The notes under the pieces: generated by a model
The model's database searches: none
What the model saw: only the letters and a program-made list of their open reading frames with translations
Told to the model about the DNA's origin: nothing
Position numbers and translations under genes: made by a program
Shown here: positions 35,790-47,430 of the stretch, one piece after another
Layout of the letters: the number at the start of each line of letters is the position of its first letter
Numbering within the stretch: the first letter of the stretch is position 1
DNA from: Sipunculus nudus
Taxonomy: Eukaryota > Annelida > Sipuncula > Golfingiida > Sipunculidae
DNA length: 64,000 nucleotides
Assembly (NCBI GenBank): GCA_026874595.1
Contig: CM049307.1
Span: 8,579,579 to 8,643,578 of the forward strand
Reading direction: 5' to 3'

Positions 35790-38700
35790 CACTGCCGACG
35801 TAGTAGTTTGTGGCCGCAGCACTGCCGACGACGACAGTCACAGCAAAGCTTACTCCCTGATGGTTCTGCCAATGACGACGACGACGACGACAGTGCTGGC
35901 TTCTTGGAGCAGTTTGTGGCGGCAGCACTGCCGACGACGACAGTCACAGCAAAGCTGCCTCCCTGATGGTTCTGCCAATGACGACGACGACGACAGTGCT
36001 GGCCTCTTGGAGTAGTTTGTGGCGGCAGCACTGCCAACGACGACAGTCACAGCAAAGCTTACTCCCTGATGGTTCTGCCAATGACGACGACGACGACGAC
36101 AGTGCTGGCCTCTTGGAGTAGTTTGTGGCAGCAGCACTGCCGACCACGACAGTCACAGCAAAGCTGCCTCCCTGATGGTTCTGCCAATGACGACGACGAC
36201 GACAATGCTGGCCTCTTGGAGTAGTTTGTGGCGGCGTAACAGCCGACGACTACAGTCATAGCAAAGCTGCCTCCCTCTCGGTTCTGCCAATGACGACGAC
36301 GACGACGACAGTGCTGGCCTCTTGGAGTAGTTTGTGGCAGCAGCACTGCCGACGACGACAGTCACAGCAAAGCTGCCTCCCTGATGGTTCTGCCAATGAC
36401 AACGACGATGACAGTGCTGGCATCTTGGAGTAGTTTGTGGCGGCAGCACTGCCGACGACGACAGTCACAGCAAAGTTTACTCCCTGATGGTTCTGCCAAT
36501 GACGACGACGACGACAGTGCCGGCCTCATGGAGTAGTTGGTGGCGGCAGCACTGCCGACGACGACAGTCACAGCAAAGCTTACTCCCTGATGGTTCTGCC
36601 AATGACGACGACGACGACAGTGCTGGCCTCTTGGAGTAGTTTGTGGCGGCGGAACCGCGGACGACGACAGTCATAGCAAAGCTGCCTACCTGATGGTTCT
36701 GCCAATGACGACGACGACGACGACAGTGCTGGCCTATTGGAGTAGTTTGTGGCGGCAGCGCTGCCGACCACGACAGTCACAGCAAAACTTACTCCCTGAT
36801 TGTTCTGCCAATGACGACGACGACGACAGTGCTGGCCTCTTGGAGTAGTTTGTGGCGGCAGCACTGCCGACGACGACAGTCACAGCAAAGCTTACTCCCT
36901 GATGGTTCTGCCAATGACGACGACGACGACGACAGTGCTGGCCTCTTGGAGTAGTTTGTGGCGGCAGCACTGCCCACGACGACAGTCACAGCAAAGCTGC
37001 CTCCCTGAAGGTTCTGCCAATGACGACAACGACGACAACGACAGTGCTGGCCTCTTGGAGTAGTTTGTGGCGGCAGCACTGCCGACGACGACAGTCACAG
37101 CAAAGCTTACCAGCTCCCTGATGGTTCTGCCAATGACGACGACGACGACGACAGTGCTGGCCTCTTGGGGTAGTTTGTGGCGGCAGCACTGCCGACGACG
37201 ACAGTCACAGCAAAGCTGCCTCCCTGATGGTTCTGCCAATGACGACGACGACGACGACAGTGCTGGCCTCTTGGAGTAGTTTGTGGCGGCGGAACTGCCG
37301 ACGACGACAGTCACAGCAAAGCTGCCTCCCTCCCGGTTCTGCCAATGACGACAACGACGACAGTGCTGGCCTCTTGGAGTAGTTTGTGGCGGCAGCACTG
37401 CCGACGACGACAGTCACAGCAAAGCTTACTCCCTGATGGTTCTGCCAATGACGACGACGACGACGACAGTGCTGGCCTCTTGGGGTAGTTTGTGGCGGCA
37501 GCACTGCCGACGACTACAGTCACAGCAAAGCTGCCTCCCTGATGGTTCTGCCAATGACGACGACGACGACGACAGTGCTGGCTTCTTGGAGTAGTTTGTG
37601 GCGGCAGCACTGCCGACGACGACAGTCACAGCAAAGTTTACTCCCTGATGGTTCTGCCAATGACGACGACGACGACAGTGCTGGCCTCATGGAGTAGTTG
37701 GTGGCGGCAGCACTGCTGACGACGACAGTCACAGCAAAGCTTACTCCCTGATGGTTCTGCCAATGACGACGACGACGACAGTGCTGGCCTCTTGGAGTAG
37801 TTTGTGGCGGCGGAACCGCTGACGACGACAGTCATAGCAAAGCTGCCTACCTGATGGTTCTGCCAATGACGACGACGACGACGACAGTGCTGGCCTATTG
37901 GAGTAGTTTGTGGCGGCAGTACTGCAGACGACTACAGTCACAGCAAAGCTGCCTCCCTCTCGGTTCTGCCAATGACGACGACGACAGTGCTGGCCTCTTG
38001 GAGTAGTTTGTGGCGGCAGCACTGCCGACGACGACAGTCACAGCAAAACTGCCTCCCTCTTGGTTCTGCCAATGACGACGACGACGACGACAGTGCTGGC
38101 CTCTTGGAGTAGTTTGTGGCGGCAGCACTGCCGACGACGACACTCACAGCAAAACTTACTCCCTGATGGTTCTGCCAATGACGACGACGACGACAGTGCT
38201 GGCCTCTTGGAGTAGTTTGTGGCGGCAGCACTGCCGACGACGACAGTCACAGCAAAGCTTACCAGCTCCCTGATGGTTCTGCCAATGATGACGACGACAG
38301 TGCTGGCCTCTTGGAGTAGTTTGTGGCGGCGGAACTGCCGACGACGACAGTCACAGGAAAGCTGCCTCCCTCCCGGTTCTGCCAATGACGACGACGACGA
38401 CGACAGTGCTGGCCTCTTGGAGTAGTTTGTGGCGGCAGCACTGCCGACGACGACAGTCACAGCAAAGCTAACTCCCTGATGGTTCTGCCAATGACGACGA
38501 CGACGACGACGACGACAGTGCTGGCCTCTTGGGGTAGTTTGTGGCGGCAGCACTGCCGACGACGACAGTCACAGCAAAGCTGCCTCCCTGATGGTTCTGC
38601 CAATGACGACGACGACGACGACAGTGCTGGCTTCTTGGAGTAGTTTGTGGCGGCAGCACTGCCGACGACGACAGTCACAGCAAAGTTTACTCCCTGATGG

Positions 38701-41655
38701 TTCTGCCAATGACGACGACGACGACAGTGCTGGCCTCATGGAGTAGTTGGTGGCCGCAGCACTGCTGACGACGACAGTCACAGCAAAGCTTACTCCCTGA
38801 TGGTTCTGCCAATGACGACGACGACGACAGTGCTGGCCTCTTGGAGTAGTTTGTGGCGGCGGAACCGCCGACGACAACAGTCATAGCAAAGCTGCCTACC
38901 TGATGGTTCTGCCAATGAAGACGACGACGACGACAGTGCTGGCCTATTGGAGTAGTTTGTGGCGGCAGTACTGCAGACGACGACAGTCACAGCAAAGCTG
39001 CCTCCCTCTCGGTTCTGCCAATGACGACGACGACGACGACAGTGCTGGCCTCTTGGATTAGTTTGTGGCGGCAGCACTGCCGACGACGACAGTCACAGCA
39101 AAACTGCCTCCCTCTTGGTTCTGCCAATGACGACGACGACGACAGTGCTGGCCTCTTGGAGTAGTTTGTGGCGGCAGCACTGCCGACGACGACACTTACA
39201 GCAAAACTTACTCCCTGATGGTTCTGCCAATGACGACGACGACGACAGTGCTGGCCTCTTGGAGTAGTTTGTGGCGGCAGCACTGCCGACGACGACAGTC
39301 ACAGCAAAGCTTACCAGCTCCCTGATGGTTCTGCCAATGACGACGACGACGACAGTGCTGGCCTCTTGGAGTAGTTTGTGGCGGCGGAACTGCCGACGAC
39401 GACAGTCACAGCAAAGCTGCCTCCCTCCCGGTTCTGCCAATGACGACGACGACGACGACAGTGCTGGCTTCTTGGAGTAGTTTGTGGCGGCAGCACTGCC
39501 GACGACGACAGTCACAGCAAAGTTTACTCCCTGATGGTTCTGCCAATGACGACGACGACGACAGTGCTGGCCTCATGGAGTAGTTGGTGGCGGCAGCACT
39601 GCCGACGACGACAGTCACAGCAAAGCTTACTCCCTGATGGTTCTGCCAATGACGACGACGACGACAGTGCTGGCCTCTTGGAGTAGTTTGTGGCGGCGGA
39701 ACCGCCGACGATGACAGTCATAGCAAAGCTGCCTACCTGATGGTTCTGCCAATGACGACGACGACGACGACAGTGCTGGCCTATTGGAGTAGTTTGTGGC
39801 GGCAGTACTGCAGACGACGACAGTCACAGCAAAGCTGCCTCCCTCTCGGTTCTGCCAATGACGACGACGACGACGACAGTGCTGGCCTCTTGGAGTAGTT
39901 TGTGGCGGCAGCACTGCCGACGACGACAGTCACAGCAAAACTGCCTCCCTCTTGGTTCTGCCAATGACGACGACGACGACGACAGTGCTGGCCTCTTGGA
40001 GTAGTTTGTGGCGGCAGCACTGCCGACGACGACACTCACAGCAAAACTTACTCCCTGATGGTTCTGCCAATGACGACGACGACGACGACGACAGTGCTGG
40101 CCTCTTGGAGTAGTTTGTGGCGGCAGCACTGCCGACGACGACAGTCACAGCAAAGCTGCCTCCCTGATGGTTCTGCCAATGACGACGACGACGACGACAG
40201 TGCTGGCCTCTTGGAGTAGTTTGTGGCGGCGGAACTGCCGACGACGACAGTCACAGCAAAGCTGCCTCCCTCATGGTTCTGCCAATGACGACGACGACGA
40301 CGACAGTGCTGGCCTCTTGGAGTAGTTTGTGGCGGCAGCACTGCCGACGACGACAGTCACAGCAAAGCTAACTCCCTGATGGTTCTGCCAATGACGACGA
40401 CGACGACGACGACGACAGTGCTGGCCTCTTGGGGTAGTTTGTGGCGGCAGCACTGCCGACGACGACAGTCACAGCAAAGCTGCCTCCCTGATGGTTCTGC
40501 CAATGACGACGACGACGACGACAGTGCTGGCTTCTTGGAGTAGTTTGTGGCAGCAGCACTGCCGACGACGACAGTCACAGCAAAGTTTACTCCCTGATGG
40601 TTCTGCCAATGACGACGACGACGACAGTGCTGGCCTCATGGAGTAGTTGGTGGCGGCAGCACTGCCGACAACGACAGTCATAGCAAAGCTGCCTACCTGA
40701 TGGTTCTGCCAATGACGACGACGACGACGACAGTGCTGGCCTATTGGAGTAGTTTGTGGCGGCAGTACTGCAGACAACGACAGTCACAGCAAAGCTGCCT
40801 CCCTCTCGGTTCTGCCAATGACGACGACGACGACGACAGTGCTGGCCTCTTGGAGTAGTTTGTGGCGGCAGCACTGCCGACGACGACAGTCACAGCAAAA
40901 CTGCCTCCCTCTTGGTTCTGCCAATGACGACGACGACGACGACAGTGCTGGCCTCTTGGAGTAGTTTGTGGCGGCAGCACTGCCGACGACGACACTCACA
41001 GCAAAACTTACTCCCTGATGGTTCTGCCAATGATGACGACGACGACAGTGCTGGCCTCTTGGAGTAGTTTGTGGCGGCAGCACTGCCGACGACGACAGTC
41101 ACAGCAAAGCTTACCAGCTCCCTGATGGTTCTGCCAATGACGACGACGACGACGACAGTGCTGGCCTCTTGGGGTAGTTTGTGGCGGCAGCACTGCCGAC
41201 GACGACAGTCACAGCAAAGCTGCCTCCCTGATGGTTCTGCCAATGACGACGACGACGACAGTGCTGGCCTCTTGGAAGAGTTTGTGGCGGCGGAACCGCC
41301 GACGACGACAGTCATAGCAAAGCTGCCTCCCTCTCGGTTCTGCCAATGACGACGACGACGACGACAGTGCTGGCCTCTTGGAGTAGTTTGTGGCGGCAGC
41401 ACTGCCGACGACGACAGTCACAGCAAAGCTGCCTCCCTCTCGGTTCTGCCAATAACGACGACGACGACGACGACAGTGCTGGCCTCTTGGAGTAGTTTGT
41501 GGCGGCAGCACTGCCGACGACGACACTCACAGCAAAGCTGCCTCCCTGATGGTTCTGCCAATGACGACGACGACGACAGTGCTGGCCTCTTGGAGTAGTT
41601 TGTGGCGGCAGCACTGCCGACGACGACACTCACAGCAAAGCTGCCTCCCTGATGG
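35790..41655 (-). repeat. Minisatellite array 1: ~106-bp unit, about 55 copies
   Basis: Units alternate between conserved blocks (TTTGTGGCGGCAGCACTGCC, CAGTCACAGCAAAGC, TGGTTCTGCCAATG) and a (GAC)n tract whose count varies. Lengths therefore step by 3 bp around 106 (about 100-112). About 55 copies of TTCTGCCAATG were counted by eye. Diagnostic variants recur at 0.84-1.16-kb intervals, showing higher-order repeats. Open frames of about 300 nt on the minus strand arise because the unit is 1 modulo 3 and only one of its three frames holds a stop. They start without ATG in most units and are not genes. Confidence 0.9.
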
Positions 41656-42309
41656 TACAACCCTTAGCCCTGTTTGAGCATGCACTATCTCTAGGACATT
41701 CAAGTCATTTTTCATTATGAGAACTTGGTTGATATAAATCTTGTCACCAATATATAACTTTTACCAGTTTGGGAGACTGGCTTAAGGCCAGGCAGCATCA
41801 AACACTGTGATGTGTTGCACATATTACTCTTGTTCTTGAGAAAGCCAATCCTTATTAAGATTCATGTGAAGGCATGAGTTCAAATTTTAACAGCTCTTCC
41901 AATAAATGATTAAATGACCCTAAACTCTGTGTGACAGGCTTCAGAAACTGCTGTTGCATTACAACTATATTATTACTCAGGATATCATATAAACATGTAA
42001 ACATTTTATATTACATACAAGGTCTGGACAAATTGCATGGAATGTAGTGTTTGATGAATTGGTGCCTGTACCTGTAGTTGAAGATGTTACTGAAAATATA
42101 CAGTATATATCAATCAGGGCTGTCCATGTGTTAGGGAGCGATGTCTGAACAGGTTCTAATGAAATTAAAGCATGTTCCTGTGACAGAGTGGAATAAACAT
42201 CACAGTTACAGGGTGTTCAGTAGTTTCAAGTTGACTGTGCATTGGGATTAATGAAATGGGCTCATCTTTTATGGCGAAGTAGGCTGTCATCTAATGCAAC
42301 GGTAGCAGG
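41656..42309. other. Non-repetitive part of the fold-back loop
   Basis: Ordinary AT-rich sequence between array 1 and the inverted AGCTCAG copy. No transposase or other coding similarity was seen. Confidence 0.5.
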
Positions 42310-43219
42310 TAAAATGGCAGAATAAAATAAAATACAGAAAATTATAACATTCATCTAGTTAATGCACCATTTTTTTTTTGAGTGCAGGGCATAGGGGAAG
42401 CCTGCTACTAGGGGCCAAGCTGAGCAAAGGCAAGCTGCCTGGGGTGGGTTACATAATGCAAGTGAAGGCTGTACAGCTAGGTGGGCTAGATGTAAACAAT
42501 ACTTGACATGGTGTATGAAAACTTGAATAAAAGCTACTCTTTTCAATCAATTACTTTGAAATTTCAGATTTTAAAAGATTAAATCCTTATGTATATGTAT
42601 AGTGAAAATTAAATCAACAGAGTTTACAGGGGAAAAAACATGCCAATGCCAAAGTTGGACAAAATTTAAGCTATTTTTTATGTATGCTAATAACTTTATA
42701 AATTGGCAAAATTCAGATCTAATTTTGGGTAAACAATTGAATCTTGATTAAATAAAGTTATATTGCTAAAAAAAAAGTCTCCTGCTTCAGCATATCTCAT
42801 GTTATGTGAGCAAATATATTTTCTGAATTTTCAAAAATTGTATTATATTTAGGCCCATAACTTAAAAATAATACCAAATACTGACCAAAATTTTGGTATG
42901 TGCATAGGAAATGTATGGAAATATAGGAATACTAAATATAATAAAAAACAAATCAGTGGTTTTGATATTAGGCAGCCTTGAAGTGTAACAATGGCTTTTT
43001 TTAATGAAAAACAAAGGTTTTTCCTTATTATCTCGAAGGAATGAAAGCCTAATGACCAAATGTTTTGGATAGTAGGAGATTTTGGGGTAATGGTATGCAG
43101 AATTTTGGATTCGTAGGTCCAACGGTTTTAAAATGTGCCCTGGTTACGGCAGGACGGATGAACGGATGACGGACAAAGGACCACGACTATAGCTCAGATG
43201 ACTTATAGTCAGCTGAGCT
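42310..43219 (-). mobile_element. AGCTCAG element, copy L (type gamma), 3'-truncated, minus strand
   Basis: The reverse-complement hairpin lies at 43191-43219, with the GTCC-like tract just below it. The gamma body reads towards lower coordinates, including the block with AGGCTTCCCC (42396-42405, minus strand) also found near 24607 and 61614. It fades near 42310 without the standard terminus. It is opposite in orientation to all other copies and lies in the loop of the fold-back structure. Confidence 0.65.
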
Positions 43220-43389
43220 AATGAATGGATATCACAGTTAATTCATGCTATACTGAAACAACATGATCAGATATAAGTATCAGTGAAAATGATTGGAGTT
43301 TAATAATGTATTTGGATCTACACACGCACTATGGAAATTATGACCAATAACAAGGGAGGATCTTTTATTTTCATTTTCCTTCAAGTTTC

Positions 43390-46300
43390 TATGTATATAA
43401 GCTGTAATGCTGTCTCAGTTGCAATGTGCACAATAAATAAGCTACAATACTGTCACAGTAACTATATGCCAGTGTGACAATTAATAAGCTACAATTCTGT
43501 TTCAGTGACAATGCGCAACAATTAATAAGCAACAATACTGTTGCCGTGACTAAATGCTACAATTAAATAGCTACAATACTGTCTCAGTGACAATGTATGA
43601 CAACTAATATTAGCTACAATACTGTGGCAGTGACTATGTGCGACAATTAATAAGCTACAATACTGTCTCAGTGACATGAGAGACAGTTTGTGACACATTG
43701 CCTATAGTGAATATCCTACTTCTGCCATAATGTGTGACAATTAATTTGCAAGAATTAATAAGCTACAATACTGGCACAGTGGCTATATGTGACAATGAAT
43801 AAGCTATAATACTGTCACAGGGACTATGTGCAACAAGTAACAAGCAACAATACTGTCAGTGACAAAACGAGACAAGTAATAAGTTACAATATTGTCGCAG
43901 CGACTATAGGCGACAATTAATCAGCTATAATACTGTCGCAGTCACTATATGTGACAAATAATAAGCTATCATACTGTCTCAGTGACAATGTGAGACAATT
44001 AATAAGCTACAACACTGTCTCAGTGACAATGTGCGACAATTAATATGTTAAAAAACTCTCTCAGTGACAATGTGCGACAATTAATTAGTTACAATACTGT
44101 TGCAGTTACTATATGCAACATATTGATAAGCTTTTATCCTGTCACAGGAACAATGTGTGACAATTAATAAGCTACAATACTGTGGCAGTGACTTTATGCG
44201 ACAATTAATAAGCTGAAACACTGTCGCTGTCACTATATGCATCAATTTATAAGCTATAATACTGTTGCAGTGACAGTGTGAGACAATTAATAAGCTACAA
44301 TACTGTGGCAGTGACCATGTGCAACATTTAATAAGGTACAATATTGTTTCAGTGACACGTGAGACAGTTTGTGACACATTTCCTAGTGAATATTCTACTT
44401 TTGCCATAATGTGTGACAATTAATGTGCGAAAATTAATGAGCTACAATACTGTTACACTAGTGACCCAATGTGACAATTAATAGGCTATAATAATGTCGC
44501 AGTGACTATGGGACCAGTGATAAGCTACAATACTGTCACAGTGACTTTATCCGACAATTAATAAGCCTCAATAGTGTCGCAACTATATGCGACAATTAAT
44601 AAGCTATAATACTGTCGCAGTGACAATGTGAGACAATTAATAAGCTACAATACTGTCGCATTGACTTTTTGCTCAAATTAATAAGCCACAATACTATCGC
44701 AGTCACTATATGTGACAATTAATAAGCTATAATAATGTCACAGTGACAATGTGAGACAATTAATAAGCTACAATACTGTAGCAGGGACTACAGCTATGAT
44801 ACTGTCACAGTGACTATATGTGACAAATAATAAGCTACAATACTATGGCAGTGATCATGTGTGACAATCAATAAGCTACAATCTGTCGCAGTGACAATGT
44901 GTGACAATCAATAAGCTACAATACTGTGGCAGTGACCATGTGCAACAGTTAATAAGGTACAATACTGTTTCAGTGACACGTGAGACAGTTTGTGACACAT
45001 TGCCTAGTGAATATTCTACTTCTGCAATAATGTGTGACAAATAATGTGCGAGATTTAATGAGCTACAATACTGTTACAGTGACTTAATGTGACAATTAAT
45101 AGGCTATAATAATGTCGCAGTGACTATGAGACGAGTGATAAGTTACTATACTGTTGCAGTTACTAAATGCAACAATTAATAAGTATTATACTGTCACAGT
45201 GACAATGTGTGTCAATTAATAAGCTACAATGCTGTCCAGTGACTTTATCCGACAATTAATAAGCCACAATACTGTTGCAGGCACTATAGGTGACAATTAA
45301 TAAGCTATAATTATGTCGCAGTGACAATGTGAGACAATTAATAAGCTAAAAATACTGTTTCAGTGACACTTGAGACAGTTTGTGACACATTGCCTAGTGA
45401 ATATCCTACTTCTGCCATAATGTGTGACAATTAATGAATGTGCGAGAATTAATGAGCTACAATACTGTCACAGTGACTAAACATGACAAGTAATAAGCTA
45501 CAATACTATCCCAGTTTCTCAATGCAAGAAATAATCAGCTATCATACTGTCACAGTAACAATGTGCATCAACTAATAAGCTACAATACTGTCGCATTGAC
45601 TTTTAGCTCAAATTAATAAGCCACAATACTTTCGCAGTCACTATAAGCGACAATTAATAAGCTATAATAATGTCGCAGTGACAATGTGAGACAATTAATA
45701 AGCTACAATACTGTAGCAGGGACTACAGCTATGATACTGTCACAGTGACTATATGTGACAAATAATAAGCTACAATACTGTGGCAGTGATCATGTGTGAC
45801 AATTAATAAGCTACAATCTGTCGCAGTGACAATGTGTGACAATCAATAAGCTACAATACTGTGGCAGTGACCATGTGCAACAGTTAATAAGGTACAATAC
45901 TGTTTCAGTGACACGTGAGACAGTTTGTGACACATTGCCTAGTGAATATTCTACTTCTGCCATAATGTGTGACAAATAATGTGCGAGATTTAATGAGCTA
46001 CAATACTGTTACAGTGACTTAATGTGACAATTAATAGGCTATAATAATGTCGCAGTGACTATGAGACGAGTGATAAGTTACTATACTGTTGCAGTTACTA
46101 AATGCAACAATTAATAAGTATTATACTGTCACAGTGACAATGTGTGTCAATTAATAAGCTACAATGCTGTCCAGTGACTTTATCCGACAATTAATAAGCC
46201 ACAATACTGTTGCAGTCACTATAGGTGACAATTAATAAGCTATAATTATGTCGCAGTGACAATGTGAGACAATTAATAAGCTATAATACTGTTTCAGTGA

Positions 46301-47430
46301 CACTTGAGACAGTTTGTGACACATTGCCTAGTGAATATCCTACTTCTGCCATAATGTGTGACAATTAATTAATGTGCGAGAATTAATGAGCTACAATACT
46401 GTCACAGTGACTACATGTAACAATTAATAAGCTACAATAATGTTGCAGGGACTATGCGTGACAGCTGATAAACTACAATACTGTCTTAGTGACAATGTGG
46501 GACAAGTAATAAGCTACAATACTGTCACATGCAGTTACTATATGCAACAATTAATAAGCTGTTGCACTGTCACAGTGACTATATGCATCAATTAATAAGC
46601 TACAATACTGCTGCAGTGTCAATGTGTGACAATAAATATGCTACAATACTGCCGCAGTGACATGTGAGACAGTTTGTGACACATCTTGCCTAGTGAATAT
46701 CCTACTTCTGCCATAATGTGTGACAATTAATGTGCGAGAATTAATAAGCTACAATACTGTTGCAGGGACTATATGCGACATTCAATAAGCTATAATACTG
46801 TTTCAGTGACACGTGAGACAGTTTGTGACACATTGCCTAGTGAATATCCTACTTCTGCCATAACGTGTGACAATAAATGTGCGAGAATTTATGAACTACA
46901 ATACTGTCACAGTGACTAAACGTAATAAGTAATAAGCTACAATACTATCCCAGTTTCTCAATGCAAGAAATAATAAGCTATCATACTGTCACAGTGACAA
47001 TGTGCATCAACTAATAAGCTACAATACTGTCACATTGACTTTTTGCTCAAATTAATAAGCCACAATACTTTCGCAGTCACTATATGCAACAATTAATAAG
47101 CTATAATAATGTCGCAGTGACAATGTGAGAAAATTAATAAGCTACATTACTGTAGCAGGGACTACAGCTATGATACTGTCACAGTGACTATATGTGACAA
47201 ATAATAAGCTACAATACTGTCGCAGTGATCATGTGTGACAATTAATAAGCTACAATCTGTCGCAGTGACAATGTGTGACAATCAATAAGCTACAAAACTG
47301 TCCGAGTGAGAATGTACAACAGTACACACCACAGTAGATATCCTAAATCTGCGACAGTGTGCCACAATAAATAAGCTGCAATACTGCCACAGTGACTATG
47401 TGCCAGTGCGACAGTTAATAAGCTACAATA
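43390..47430 (+). repeat. Second minisatellite: ~41-bp unit, roughly 95-100 copies
   Basis: The core unit is AATAAGCTACAATACTGTCG, then CAGTGACTATATGCGACAAT and T, about 41 bp, with many variants. A variant block (GAGACAGTTTGTGACACATT plus CTACTTCTGCCATAATGTG) recurs about eight times from 43681 to 46850. A segment of about 936 bp is repeated: 44779-45480 corresponds closely to 45715-46415. The unit contains small palindromes (ACTGTCRCAGT). Short open frames inside are artefacts. Confidence 0.9.

Noticed and set aside
35790-41655. Dozens of 60-170-codon minus-strand open frames rich in Val, Ser and Arg runs
   Set aside because: They are translations of a tandem repeat whose unit rotates the reading frame. 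Most begin without ATG, all overlap one another, and the same DNA gives equally long frames in other phases.
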